Source: JAVBKX01 sp031553835
GTDB taxonomy: Bacteria; Bacteroidota; Bacteroidia; Bacteroidales; Azobacteroidaceae
Assembly (NCBI GenBank): GCA_031553835.1
Contig: JAVBKX010000010.1
Coordinates: 1-64,000 of the forward strand
Length of the DNA stretch: 64,000 nt
Reading direction: 5' to 3'
In this document: in pieces, positions 25,334 through 34,989 of the stretch
How the letters are laid out: every line of letters starts with the position of its first letter
Numbering within the stretch: the stretch's first letter is position 1
Notes under the pieces: model-generated
What the model was told of the DNA's origin: nothing
Databases searched by the model: none
What the model saw: the letters and a program-made list of their open reading frames with translations, nothing else
Position numbers and translations under genes: made by a program

Positions 25334-26782
25334 CTATCCCACACTTCCTTCCAACGAAATTTGCAATAATTTCTGCGCCTCCACCGCAAACTCCATCGGC
25401 AATTTGTTCAACACTTCTTTTGCATAACCATTCACAATCAGGCCGACAGCCTCTTCTGTCGGAATTCCCCGCTGATTGCAATAAAAAATCTGATCTTCAC
25501 TTATTTTAGACGTAGTGGCTTCGTGCTCCACAATCGCCGTTTCATTTTGAATATCCATATAAGGAAACGTGTGCGCCCCACAATGGTCGCTCAACAACAA
25601 GCTATCGCACTGAGAATGATTGCGTGCTCCAACAGCTCCTTTCATCACCCGCACCAGGCCACGGTAACTATTTTGACTCGATCCGGCAGAAATACCTTTT
25701 GAAACGATACGGCTCCGGGTATTTTTTCCAATATGCACCATCTTGGTTCCCGTATCTGCCTGCTGATAATTGTTGGTCACCGCAACAGAATAAAACTCTC
25801 CGGAAGATTCATCACCCATCAAAATACAACTGGGGTATTTCCAGGTAATCGCCGATCCTGTTTCCACCTGAGTCCATGAAATTTTGGACTGAAAGCCTTT
25901 ACAAATTCCCCGTTTAGTTACAAAATTGTAAATTCCACCCTGGCCATTCTTATCGCCCGGATCCCAATTCTGCACAGTAGAATATTTCACTTCGGCTCGT
26001 TCCAACGCCACAATTTCCACAATAGCTGCATGCAACTGATTGGTATCGCGCATCGGAGCAGTACATCCTTCGAGGTAACTCACATACGAATCATCGTCGG
26101 CCACAATAAGTGTCCGTTCAAATTGACCCGTATTCATAGCGTTAATCCTGAAATAAGTCGATAATTCCATCGGACAACGCACGCCTTTGGGAATATATAC
26201 AAAAGAACCGTCACTAAATACCGCAGAATTTAATGCCGCAAAAAAATTATCACGATAAGGCACCACCGAACCCAAGTATTTTTTCACCAAATCCGGGTGA
26301 TGTTGTACAGCTTCGCTGAAAGAACAAAAAATGATTCCTTTTTCTGCCAACGTTTCTTTATAGGTTGTCTTAACGGAAACACTATCCATCACTGCATCGA
26401 CAGCCATTCCCGAAAATATTTTTTGTTCGTGGAGCGGGATGCCTAATCTATCAAAAGTTTTCAATAATTCAGGATCAACTTCTTCCAACGTTTTCGGGCC
26501 CTCTTTCTGCTTCGGAGCGGCGTAATAAATAATATCCTGATAATCAATCGGAGGAATCGTCAAATGCGCCCAACCCGGCATTTCCATGGTTTGCCAGAAA
26601 CGGAACGCTTTCAACCGGAATTCAAGCAACCAGTCCGGTTCATTTTTTTTAGACGAAATCAGCCGGACAATATCTTCATTCAGCCCTTTAGGGACATAAT
26701 CCGTATCGATATTGGTCACAAATCCGTATTTATATTCTCCGGATGTGATATCATCTAATATATCGTTTGTATTATCTTGCAT
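25334..26782 (-). CDS. sufB: Fe-S assembly scaffold protein SufB
   Basis: 482 residues from the ATG at 26782, which gives the usual SufB length and N-terminus (DDITSGEYKYGFVTNIDTDYVPKGLNEDIV). The open frame extends 40 codons further into cvpA but that part is not SufB-like. Core signatures: YCNQRGIPTEEAV near the C-terminus, NAAVFSDGSFVYIPKGVRCPMELSTYFRINA, and the conserved Cys in LEGCTAP (about residue 240). With SufC and SufD it builds Fe-S clusters. The start lies 4 bp after the cvpA stop, suggesting it belongs to the long rimP-to-sufS transcript or to one beginning inside it. Confidence 0.96.
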   Translation of the reverse strand: MQDNTNDILDDITSGEYKYGFVTNIDTDYVPKGLNEDIVRLISSKKNEPDWLLEFRLKAFRFWQTMEMPGWAHLTIPPIDYQDIIYYAAPKQKEGPKTLEEVDPELLKTFDRLGIPLHEQKIFSGMAVDAVMDSVSVKTTYKETLAEKGIIFCSFSEAVQHHPDLVKKYLGSVVPYRDNFFAALNSAVFSDGSFVYIPKGVRCPMELSTYFRINAMNTGQFERTLIVADDDSYVSYLEGCTAPMRDTNQLHAAIVEIVALERAEVKYSTVQNWDPGDKNGQGGIYNFVTKRGICKGFQSKISWTQVETGSAITWKYPSCILMGDESSGEFYSVAVTNNYQQADTGTKMVHIGKNTRSRIVSKGISAGSSQNSYRGLVRVMKGAVGARNHSQCDSLLLSDHCGAHTFPYMDIQNETAIVEHEATTSKISEDQIFYCNQRGIPTEEAVGLIVNGYAKEVLNKLPMEFAVEAQKLLQISLEGSVG

Positions 26783-26786
26783 AAAT

Positions 26787-27293
26787 TTATTTAAACAATT
26801 CTCTAATAATAGGGTAAAGTGCAGGAACCACATTTCGCACCCTTTCATATAAAACAGATTCTTGTTTCGTTTGTTGAGTAATGAGGTTGGATTTAGGATC
26901 AAAAAAAGTCAACATCATACACAGCAGGCTCATGGAAAGAACTACCACAAATACTCCGAACAGTCCGCCTAAGACTCTGTTCAAGAATGCAGCAGGAGTT
27001 ACATTGATCGCTTTATTCAGTAATTTCCCCAGCCAACTCAAAAAAATAATAATGAAACAAAATGTAATCAAATAACAGATACCGGTGATGATGTAAGGAT
27101 GGATATTATCAACAATAAAAGAGAGAGACAAAAAGCCATCCCGCAAAGGAAGCGCCAATTTTCCGGCGCAAAAAATAGCGATGACCAACGCTAAAAGAGA
27201 AATGACCTGCCTGATCATTCCATCAAACAGGCCCTTTATAAGACCGATAATAGTCACTACTGTTATAAATAAATCCAGCCAATTCATATTCAA
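26787..27293 (-). CDS. CvpA-family inner-membrane protein
   Basis: 168 residues with four membrane segments. N-terminal NWLDLFITVVTIIGLIKGLFDGMIRQVISLLALV fits the CvpA family (colicin V production), in which D..I......G...G..R......A is typical; a second pair of helices follows (FCFIIIFLSWLGKLLNKAI and GLFGVFVVVLSMSLLCMML). Family members are found in most Bacteroidota and affect envelope properties, but the biochemical role is unknown. It lies 78 bp after infB across a hairpin and directly before sufB. Confidence 0.85.
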   Translation of the reverse strand: MNMNWLDLFITVVTIIGLIKGLFDGMIRQVISLLALVIAIFCAGKLALPLRDGFLSLSFIVDNIHPYIITGICYLITFCFIIIFLSWLGKLLNKAINVTPAAFLNRVLGGLFGVFVVVLSMSLLCMMLTFFDPKSNLITQQTKQESVLYERVRNVVPALYPIIRELFK

Positions 27294-27303
27294 AGAGTGG
27301 AGG

Positions 27304-27360
27304 TGGAGAATGGAGAATGATAAAAATTTTATTTAATTTTCTTCCATTCTCAATTCTCCA
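27304..27360. repeat. Hairpin of TGGAGAATGGAGAATG type, infB-cvpA spacer
   Basis: TGGAGAATGGAGAATG (27304-27319) pairs with CATTCTCAATTCTCCA (27345-27360), 15 of 16 positions, around a 25-nt AT-rich loop. Such GGAGAAT/ATTCTCC hairpins look like a dispersed intergenic element. No U-tract follows on the minus strand, so it is not an evident terminator; it may act as a processing site. Confidence 0.6.
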
Positions 27361-27370
27361 CTCACAATTC

Positions 27371-30250
27371 TCAAAGCGTTTTCTTTACTTCTGTTTCTTC
27401 AAATGCTTCCACAATATCTCCGATTTTAATATCATTGAAGTTGTGGATATTTAATCCGCATTCGTATCCCGAAGCGACTTCTTTTACATCTTCCTTGAAA
27501 CGTTTCAAAGAACCTAAATCTCCGGTATAAATTACAATACCGTCGCGTATCAGGCGGATTTTATTATTCCGTTTGATTTTTCCTTCACGCACTAAACAGC
27601 CTGCCACAGTACCCACTTTTGTAATTTTGAATACTTCGATCACTTCCACATTGGCAGTAATCTCTTCCTTGATTTCAGGAGAAAGCATACCTTCCATTGC
27701 GGCGGTCACTTCTTCGATCGCATCATATATAATGGAGTACAGGCGAATATCCACGCCATCACGTTCGGCGGCCTTGCGTGCCGTCACGGAAGGACGCACC
27801 TGGAATCCGATGATAATTGCATCCGAAGCGGCAGCTAACGTCACATCCGATTCCGAAATCTGTCCCACCCCTTTGTGAATGACATTTACCTGAATTTCTT
27901 CCGTTGATAAACGGATCAACGAGTCGGACAATGCTTCGACAGATCCATCGACGTCTCCTTTCACAATGATATTCAATTGTTGGAAATTACCGATAGCAAT
28001 CCGTCTGCCTATATCATCCAATGTCAATAATTTCTGAGTACGCAAACCTTGTTCACGTTGTAGTTGTTCCCGCTTGTTCGCTATTTCGCGCGCTTCCTGA
28101 TCCGATTCCAATACATTGAAAGCGTCTCCGGCCTGAGGAGCCCCATTCATTCCCAGGATTAATACTGGTTCTGCAGGTCCGGCTTCCGTAATCCGTTGAT
28201 TCCGCTCGTTAAACATAGCTTTGACACGACCGTAGTTGGTTCCGGCCAATACAATATCCCCTACTCTCAACGTTCCATTATGCACCAACATGGTTACTAC
28301 ATAACCCCGTCCTTTATCAAGAGAAGATTCGATAACCGATCCGACAGCCCTCCGGTTAGGATTTGCTTTCAAGTCGAGTAATTCAGCTTCTAATAATACC
28401 TTTTCCAGGAGTTCCTGAACGCCGATTCCTTGTTTTGCCGAAATGTCCTGGGATTGATATTTTCCACCCCAATCTTCCACCAGATAGTTCATACCGGCCA
28501 GCGTTTCTTTGATTTTTTCAGGATTTGCCCCCGGTTTATCTATTTTATTAATCGCAAACACCATCGGTACCCCTGCTGCGGCAGCGTGATTAATGGCTTC
28601 AATAGTCTGAGGCATGACATTATCATCAGCGGCGACGATAATGATCGCAATATCTGTTACTTTTGCTCCGCGGGCGCGCATCGCTGTAAACGCCTCGTGA
28701 CCGGGAGTATCCAAGAACGTGATCTGCCGTCCATCCGCCAATTCCACATTGTATGCTCCGATGTGCTGGGTAATACCTCCGGCTTCACCGGCAATCACAT
28801 TGGTATTTCTAATATTATCCAATAAAGAAGTTTTTCCGTGGTCAACGTGTCCCATCACCGTTACAATCGGCGGACGAGGCATTAGATCTTCTTCATTATC
28901 TTGTTCCTCAGAAATGGCTTCGACCACTTCTGCACTCACATATTCTGTTTGGAATCCAAATTCATCGGCAACGATATTAATGGTTTCCGCATCCAACCGT
29001 TGATTGATCGACACCATAATACCGATGCTCATACAGGTAGAAATGACTTTCACTACCGGCACATTCATCATATTAGCCAAGTCGCTGGCCGTCACAAATT
29101 CGGTAATTTTCAGGATATTGCTTTGCATTTCCTGCATTTCAATCTCTTCTTGTTGACGGAGACTGACTGCATCCCGTTTTTCGCGACGATATTTGGCTCC
29201 TTTTTTCTGACCTTTATTAGTCAATCGCGCTAACGTTTCCTTGATTTGTTTCTGAACATCCTCTTCATTGATTTCAGCCTTGACCGGTTTTCTTAATTTC
29301 AATCGGGGATTATCGTTACGCACCGGTTGAGCGCCTTTTTCTATATCAACTTTTTCTTTTTTAATCCGATTCCTTTTTTTCTTCTTAGGATCGTCCTCAT
29401 CCTTTACAACGGGAGGTACTTTTTTAGCTTCTTCCAACGCCACTTTCTTGATTTCGCTGGTTGCAACCTTTTTATCCCGTTCTTTTTCCTGCCGTTCCCT
29501 CCGTTTTTCTTCTTTGGATTTCTTTTTGGGACGAGTAGATTGATTGATTGAATTGAGGTCGATTTTTCCAGTCACCTTGATATTGGATTCAATCACCGGT
29601 TTATTCAGGCGAAATACTCCGGAATCACCCACCGGATCTGTAGTTTCCGATTGCGGCTCTTCTGCATTTTCAATTTCCTCTTCTTCATCGTCCTGATCGT
29701 CATCTTCCTCCAAAACATCATTTTCAACGATCACCTCTTCCTGTTCTTCAATCTCCGGAAGCTCTTGTTCCGGCACATCCGGGACCGACACTTCTTCCGT
29801 TGTCAACATTTCATCTTCCGCCATTGTAGGTTCTTCAATTTCCGGTTCTTCCCGGGAGACAACTTCTTCCGAAGTTTTTTTAGCTTCCGGTTTTCCTTTC
29901 CGGTTCAACGCATCCAGATCAATTTTGCCTTTGGTTACAAACTTTGGTCTGTATTCTTCAGGAATTTCTGTTTTAATTTCTTCTATTCCCTCTTTTTTAC
30001 TTTTGTCATAACCTTCGACAGCTACCGTCTCTTTTTTCTCTTTCAGGTGACGTTCCTGGCTGATTTTTTCCGATTCGATCTTTATTTTTTGATCTTTATT
30101 AAATTCTTTGACAAGAAGGGTGTATTCATCATCGCTGATTTTCGTGTTGGGATTTTCTTCAACGATAAATCCTTTCTTGTGCAGGAATTCCACTACGGTA
30201 GATAATCCGACATTCAAGTCACGTGTTACTTTATTTAATCTTATGGACAT
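27371..30250 (-). CDS. infB: Translation initiation factor IF-2
   Basis: 959 residues. Short N-terminal helical domain (RLNKVTRDLNVGLSTVVEFLHKKGF), a long acidic/basic linker to about residue 380, IF2N (VTASDLANMMNVPVVKVISTCM), then the GTPase: G1 GHVDHGKTSLLD, G3 DTPGHEAFTAMRARG, G4 NKID, followed by domains II-IV (RFKEDVKEVASGYECGLNI near the end). IF-2 positions initiator tRNA on the 30S subunit and promotes subunit joining. The linker is repetitive in Glu and Lys. Downstream of nusA (25 bp) in the conserved rimP-nusA-infB order. Confidence 0.97.
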   Translation of the reverse strand: MSIRLNKVTRDLNVGLSTVVEFLHKKGFIVEENPNTKISDDEYTLLVKEFNKDQKIKIESEKISQERHLKEKKETVAVEGYDKSKKEGIEEIKTEIPEEYRPKFVTKGKIDLDALNRKGKPEAKKTSEEVVSREEPEIEEPTMAEDEMLTTEEVSVPDVPEQELPEIEEQEEVIVENDVLEEDDDQDDEEEEIENAEEPQSETTDPVGDSGVFRLNKPVIESNIKVTGKIDLNSINQSTRPKKKSKEEKRRERQEKERDKKVATSEIKKVALEEAKKVPPVVKDEDDPKKKKRNRIKKEKVDIEKGAQPVRNDNPRLKLRKPVKAEINEEDVQKQIKETLARLTNKGQKKGAKYRREKRDAVSLRQQEEIEMQEMQSNILKITEFVTASDLANMMNVPVVKVISTCMSIGIMVSINQRLDAETINIVADEFGFQTEYVSAEVVEAISEEQDNEEDLMPRPPIVTVMGHVDHGKTSLLDNIRNTNVIAGEAGGITQHIGAYNVELADGRQITFLDTPGHEAFTAMRARGAKVTDIAIIIVAADDNVMPQTIEAINHAAAAGVPMVFAINKIDKPGANPEKIKETLAGMNYLVEDWGGKYQSQDISAKQGIGVQELLEKVLLEAELLDLKANPNRRAVGSVIESSLDKGRGYVVTMLVHNGTLRVGDIVLAGTNYGRVKAMFNERNQRITEAGPAEPVLILGMNGAPQAGDAFNVLESDQEAREIANKREQLQREQGLRTQKLLTLDDIGRRIAIGNFQQLNIIVKGDVDGSVEALSDSLIRLSTEEIQVNVIHKGVGQISESDVTLAAASDAIIIGFQVRPSVTARKAAERDGVDIRLYSIIYDAIEEVTAAMEGMLSPEIKEEITANVEVIEVFKITKVGTVAGCLVREGKIKRNNKIRLIRDGIVIYTGDLGSLKRFKEDVKEVASGYECGLNIHNFNDIKIGDIVEAFEETEVKKTL

Positions 30251-30275
30251 ACTATTATTTAGAGGGAACTAAAAT

Positions 30276-31529
30276 TTATTCATCTTCAAACTCAGCATTC
30301 AGGACAGCCAATACTTCATCTACAGTATTTTCTTCCAGATCCGCTTTTTCTATAATTTCTTCCCGGCTCAGTGCGAGAACATTCTTAGCAGTATAACATC
30401 CGATATTTTTCAATGCTTCGATGACCCAGATTTCAATTTCATCTGCAAATTCATCCAAATAAATATCTTCGCCATCAATATCCACATCGCGGAATACATC
30501 AATCGTATATTCTGTCAGCATACTGGCCAATTTGATATTTAAACCGCCTTTACCGATAGCTAACGAAACCTCTTCAGGCCGCAAATACACTTCGGCTTTT
30601 TTATCTTCTTCATGAATTTTGATCGAAGATATTTTAGCCGGGCTCAACGCACGTTGAATAAAAAGTGCAGTATTGGCCGTATAATTAATCACATCAATAT
30701 TTTCATTCCGTAATTCCCTGACAATTCCATGAATCCGGGCTCCTTTCATACCAACGCAAGCGCCTACAGGGTCAATGCGGTCATCATAAGACTCTACGGC
30801 AACTTTAGCCCGTTCGCCGGGGATCCGTGCAATGCGTTTGATGGTGATCAGTCCATCATGAATTTCGGGCACTTCCAATTCAAACAACCGTTGCATAAAC
30901 AGATTGGAAGTACGGGACAATATAATTTTCGGGTTATTATTCTGATTATCCACTTTTACCACCACAGCCCGCATGATTTCATTTTTACGGAAAAAGTCGC
31001 CGGGTATCTGTTCGGATTTCGGAAGAATCAATTCGTTTTCTTCGTCATCCAGCAACAAGATCTCTTTTTTCCATATCTGATATACTTCGGCCGAAACAAT
31101 TTGTCCGACTTTATCTTTATATTTGTTGTAAAGACTATCTTTTTGTAATTCAAGAATTTTGGAAGCCAGGGCCTGGCGAAGATTTAACACCGCCCTGCGA
31201 CCAAATCCGGCAAAGTTCACTTCATCTGTTACCGCTTCCCCGATTTCATAATCATCATCAATGGCTTTGGCCTGAGACAACGAGATTTGAGTATTGGTAT
31301 CACTCAACTCACTATCAGCCACAACTTCGCGGTTGCGCCAGATCTCAAAGTCACCCTTATCCGGATTGATTATAATATCATAATTCTCATCCGAGCCGAA
31401 CATTTTGCTGATTACATTACGAAATGCTTCTTCCAGGACACTGATCAATGTCGTTCTGTCGATATTTTTAAGCTCCTTAAATTCGGCGAACGTATCAATC
31501 ATACTAATCGTTTCTTGTTTCTTTGCCAT
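30276..31529 (-). CDS. nusA: Transcription termination/antitermination factor NusA
   Basis: 417 residues: N-terminal RNA-polymerase-binding domain (about 1-130), S1 domain (VGQIVSAEVYQIWKKEILL), and two KH domains, the first with GACVGMKGARIHGIVREL and the second with LAIGKGGLNIKLASMLT. A short acidic C-terminus (ENTVDEVLAVLNAEFEDE) follows a single helix-hairpin segment, shorter than E. coli NusA, as is usual in Bacteroidota. It modulates pausing, termination and antitermination. It starts 5 bp after rimP. Confidence 0.96.
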   Translation of the reverse strand: MAKKQETISMIDTFAEFKELKNIDRTTLISVLEEAFRNVISKMFGSDENYDIIINPDKGDFEIWRNREVVADSELSDTNTQISLSQAKAIDDDYEIGEAVTDEVNFAGFGRRAVLNLRQALASKILELQKDSLYNKYKDKVGQIVSAEVYQIWKKEILLLDDEENELILPKSEQIPGDFFRKNEIMRAVVVKVDNQNNNPKIILSRTSNLFMQRLFELEVPEIHDGLITIKRIARIPGERAKVAVESYDDRIDPVGACVGMKGARIHGIVRELRNENIDVINYTANTALFIQRALSPAKISSIKIHEEDKKAEVYLRPEEVSLAIGKGGLNIKLASMLTEYTIDVFRDVDIDGEDIYLDEFADEIEIWVIEALKNIGCYTAKNVLALSREEIIEKADLEENTVDEVLAVLNAEFEDE

Positions 31530-31534
31530 TGTTT

Positions 31535-32002
31535 TTACTTGAATCTGATTAAGTATTTTGTATATTTTATTTCATCATAACTAAAAGTCAAATCTTCTTC
31601 AACAGTTATTTTTCGCTTGGCGCCTTCAGGTTTGATTTGTTTTTCAATCCTGACAACAAAGTGATTTGGATCTGCCGATTGCAATATGCCTGACATTTTT
31701 TTTCCGGATTTAGTCAGAGTTTCCACTTCATTTCCGATATTTTTTTGATATTGACGCAAAATCTTAAATGGCTGGGTAATCCCTGCCGATCCGACCTCCA
31801 ATTCGAAGTCTTCCGTTTCTCTGTCAAATTGGGATTCAATATACCGACTTAACGCAACACAATCATCAATCCCCACAGACTGGTCATTATCGATTTCCAC
31901 AACAATGACATTACCCGGCCGGATTTCAACTCCTACCAAATAATTATCGCTATCCTCCAGGAATTTTTCCGTTAACTGTCTTACAATATCCTTATCTATC
32001 AT
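31535..32002 (-). CDS. rimP: Ribosome maturation factor RimP
   Basis: 155 residues, the usual RimP length. N-terminal domain with VEIRPGNVIVVEIDNDQSVGIDDCVALSRYIESQFDRETEDFELEVGSAGI (the VGSAGI segment corresponds to the family's VSSPGL) and a C-terminal SH3-like beta domain. It assists 30S subunit maturation. First gene of the rimP-nusA-infB operon, about 60 bp downstream of a complete Bacteroidota promoter. Confidence 0.93.
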   Translation of the reverse strand: MIDKDIVRQLTEKFLEDSDNYLVGVEIRPGNVIVVEIDNDQSVGIDDCVALSRYIESQFDRETEDFELEVGSAGITQPFKILRQYQKNIGNEVETLTKSGKKMSGILQSADPNHFVVRIEKQIKPEGAKRKITVEEDLTFSYDEIKYTKYLIRFK

Positions 32003-32062
32003 AAACTAACATCATACAGAACAAAAAGAGGGGACTGCCGCCCCCTCCTCCTTAATTGCCCG

Positions 32063-32094
32063 CAAAGATAATTTATTTAATTCTTTCTGCCAAA
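32063..32094 (-). promoter_or_regulatory. Bacteroidota-type promoter of rimP-nusA-infB
   Basis: On the minus strand TTTG (32094-32091), a 20-nt spacer and TATCTTTG (32070-32063), an exact fit to TTTG-N19-21-TAnnTTTG. It lies 61 bp before the rimP start, leaving a 5' leader of roughly 55 nt that contains a GGAGG-like run (GGAGGAGG). Confidence 0.85.
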
Positions 32095-32150
32095 TATTCA
32101 GGCAAATATTTCATTTTCTTTGGTTTACAACGGATACAAAATGTATGATT

Positions 32151-33632
32151 TCATTTTTTCCAAAATGCAGGTGCAAAAAGCATTAGCACTGTAAATATTT
32201 CCAATCTTCCGGTAATCATCAGGAAAGAAAAAAACCATTTTGAGACAACCGGAATGTCGGCAAAATTACCGGCAGGCCCTACTATTCCCAAACCGGGCCC
32301 TGTATTACTCATGGCCGTCAACGCCGACCCGAATGATTCTTCAAAGCCCATTCCTGTCATTGTAAAAAACAAACAACTCAACAATACAATGACAATATAC
32401 AAGAATGCAAACGCTAAAATTCGTTGTACAACATCGACCGATACTACATGCTGATTCAGGCGAACAGGCAATATCGCCCGCGGGTGGATTTGTTTCTGAA
32501 ATTCATTTCCGGTATTTTTAGCCAGGACAACCAATCGTACGGTTTTCATGCCGCCACTGGTAGAACCTGCGCAACCGGAAATAAGCATTAACAAACAAAA
32601 GACAATCCAAAAGAAAGGCCCCCATACGATAAAATTGCTGGTAGAAAAGCCTGTTGTAGAAATGATTGTTGTGACCTGAAACAAGGCATGACGAAAAGCC
32701 AAATCCACGCCTTGCATCTGATTTGTAATCATTAATCCGGCCGTCACTACCAATGTCGCAAACAACACAATCCCTAAAAACCAACGCAATTCCTCGTCCC
32801 GCCACATACGTTTGAATTGTCCTTTAAAACAAAAATAAATCAGCGTAAAATTGGTAGCGCCAATGAGCATAAAAATCGAAATTACATAATCGATATAGGA
32901 CGAATTCCAATAAGCCACACTTAGATTTTTAGTAGAAAATCCACCTGTTGACATGGTGGCAAGAGCATGACACACAGCATCAAAAAAAGTCATTGGCCCC
33001 ATCCAAAGAAGGATGGTCAATACAAAGGTCAATAACACATAAATTCCCCACAAACGCTTGGCGACCTGTCCGACACGCGGACGAAATTTATCATGTGTAA
33101 TGCCCGAAACTTCCGCATCATACAAATGCGCTACTCCGCCCACGCCAATAAAAGGCAAAAAGGCCAGAACAAAAACGATCATACCCAATCCTCCCAACCA
33201 TTGTGTCACCGAGCGCCAGAATAACAATCCTTTTGGCATTTGCTCCACATCAGTCAGGATAGAAGCCCCGGTAGTGGTAAGTCCCGACATTGTTTCAAAA
33301 AAGGCATTGGTAACAGAAGGAATCGCTCCGCTGAGATAATAGGGCAACATCCCAAACAAAGCAAAAAAGATCCATGCCAGCGTAACGGTCAGCGCCCCTT
33401 CTCTTTTCCCTATTTGCCGTGATCGGCCGCGAGTTCCGATCAATCCCAGCAGCACCCCTCCCGCCAACGTAATGCCACCGCTGATAAACAAATAATGAGC
33501 ATCCCATGCACCATAATATAATGACAGTATTCCGGAACCGAAAATAAAAACAGCTTCTATGCCCAGCAAAAAACCTATTTCCCGTAAAACAAAATGAAAA
33601 TTTAATCCGAAAATATTCCGGCTCATGTCCAA
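32151..33632 (-). CDS. trkH: TrkH-family potassium uptake membrane protein
   Basis: 493 residues with about ten membrane segments and the four pore loops of the TrkH/KtrB superfamily: SGLTTTGASIL, MSTGGFSTKN, ISTTGFSTSN and MSNTGPGLG, each contributing to the K+ selectivity filter. It takes up potassium together with the cytoplasmic TrkA gate encoded immediately upstream (13 bp). The gap of about 150 bp to rimP downstream holds no terminator I can recognise. Confidence 0.94.
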   Translation of the reverse strand: MDMSRNIFGLNFHFVLREIGFLLGIEAVFIFGSGILSLYYGAWDAHYLFISGGITLAGGVLLGLIGTRGRSRQIGKREGALTVTLAWIFFALFGMLPYYLSGAIPSVTNAFFETMSGLTTTGASILTDVEQMPKGLLFWRSVTQWLGGLGMIVFVLAFLPFIGVGGVAHLYDAEVSGITHDKFRPRVGQVAKRLWGIYVLLTFVLTILLWMGPMTFFDAVCHALATMSTGGFSTKNLSVAYWNSSYIDYVISIFMLIGATNFTLIYFCFKGQFKRMWRDEELRWFLGIVLFATLVVTAGLMITNQMQGVDLAFRHALFQVTTIISTTGFSTSNFIVWGPFFWIVFCLLMLISGCAGSTSGGMKTVRLVVLAKNTGNEFQKQIHPRAILPVRLNQHVVSVDVVQRILAFAFLYIVIVLLSCLFFTMTGMGFEESFGSALTAMSNTGPGLGIVGPAGNFADIPVVSKWFFSFLMITGRLEIFTVLMLFAPAFWKK

Positions 33633-33645
33633 AACAATGAATAAT

Positions 33646-34986
33646 TTAATTAAAGTAGTCTTCTATTTTTCGCATGGCCGTATCCAAACAAAAAACAACC
33701 ACATGATCCTGAGGTTCAATTTGTGTATCGCCATTAATAATACTGGCTTTCCCATCACGAATCAAACCGCCGAGAGTCATATCTTTAGGCAGGTTCAGAT
33801 TTTTCACAGGCTTCCTGGTGATCCGGGAACCCGGACGTGCGATTAATTCAGCTACATCTGCATTAGCAAAAGTCAAACATTTTACATTAGAAACATCTGC
33901 ATCCAACAAAAATTGATAAATGTGACTGGCTGCTATTAATTTCTTATTAATTACCGTTCCGATATCTAATTTTTCCGCCAGGGGAATATAGGCTATATTT
34001 TCCACTTTGGCCACAGTCTTCTTCACTCCGAAAGTTTTGGCAGCCAGACAAGACAGAATATTTGTTTCCGAATTTTCGGTCAAAGCTATAAATGCATCGC
34101 AATCCATAATATTTTCCTGTATCAACAATTCGGTATCCCTACCGTCTCCATTGATAATCATTGCATTACCGGGAACATATTCGGCCAGTTTATGACTTTT
34201 TTCTTTATTGCTTTCAATTATTTTTATGCGAATATTGCCGGGCAGGTATTGGGCAACTTTGACAGCAATCCGGCTCCCTCCCATGATAACGGCTTTGCGA
34301 ACTTCAACATTTTTTTTTCCGGCTTGCTCCTGGACTTTGTCCACATTGTTTTTAGTAGCCATAAAAAACAGGATATCATCCGCCTGAATCCGATCGTTTC
34401 CCGTAGGGATGATCGTCATATTTCCCCGTTTGATGGCGACAACGTGGTACAATTTTTCATCTTTCGACAAATCGTACAAATACCGGTCCACTATCGGCGC
34501 ATTAGCCCGCACCTTAGCCCCTACCAGAATCAACGCGCCGCCACAAAGTTCCCACCATTGGCGGGTCCAGGGGCGTTTCAATGCGCTGACAATTTCCTGC
34601 GCCGCCAACATTTCCGGATAAATCAACGAATCGACGCCCAGATTTTGAAAAAACTCTTTGTTTTTGGGCAACAAATATTCATAATTATTAATCCGGGCGA
34701 AAGTTTTGACAGCGCCCAGATTAGTCGCCAGCATACAAGCAGTAATATTGGTTGATTCTTCCGGAGTAACTGCAATAAACATATCGGCGCCCTTAATCCC
34801 CGCATCTTTCAAGTCTTTCAAAGAAGTCGGATTTCCCTGCGCCGTCATAATTTCAAAATTGTTTGAAAAATGTAGTTTTTCCTCATTCGGATCCATCAGC
34901 ACAATATCCTGATTTTCCTGCGACAACAATTTCGCCAGATGAGTGCCCACTTCGCCGGCGCCAGCAATTATAATTTTCATATTCAA
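33646..34986 (-). CDS. trkA: Trk potassium uptake regulator TrkA
   Basis: 446 residues made of two RCK units. The first Rossmann domain has IIIAGAGEVGTHLAKLL with the GxGxxG nucleotide loop and VLMDPNE. The second begins AVIMGGSRIAVKVAQYL, where the loop is degenerate. Each is followed by an RCK_C domain (about 140-215 and 365-446). It binds NAD(H)/ATP-type ligands and gates TrkH. It lies between a small envelope protein (4 bp) and trkH (13 bp), in one transcription unit. Confidence 0.94.
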   Translation of the reverse strand: MNMKIIIAGAGEVGTHLAKLLSQENQDIVLMDPNEEKLHFSNNFEIMTAQGNPTSLKDLKDAGIKGADMFIAVTPEESTNITACMLATNLGAVKTFARINNYEYLLPKNKEFFQNLGVDSLIYPEMLAAQEIVSALKRPWTRQWWELCGGALILVGAKVRANAPIVDRYLYDLSKDEKLYHVVAIKRGNMTIIPTGNDRIQADDILFFMATKNNVDKVQEQAGKKNVEVRKAVIMGGSRIAVKVAQYLPGNIRIKIIESNKEKSHKLAEYVPGNAMIINGDGRDTELLIQENIMDCDAFIALTENSETNILSCLAAKTFGVKKTVAKVENIAYIPLAEKLDIGTVINKKLIAASHIYQFLLDADVSNVKCLTFANADVAELIARPGSRITRKPVKNLNLPKDMTLGGLIRDGKASIINGDTQIEPQDHVVVFCLDTAMRKIEDYFN

Positions 34987-34989
34987 TTA

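Noticed and set aside
26783..26902. SufB start 40 codons upstream at 26902
   Set aside because: The extra residues are not SufB-like and overlap the cvpA coding sequence; ATG 26782 gives the family length and N-terminus.
29651..30205. 184-codon plus-strand frame opposite infB
   Set aside because: Shadow of the Glu/Lys-rich InfB linker; Phe/Arg-rich translation of a biased sequence.
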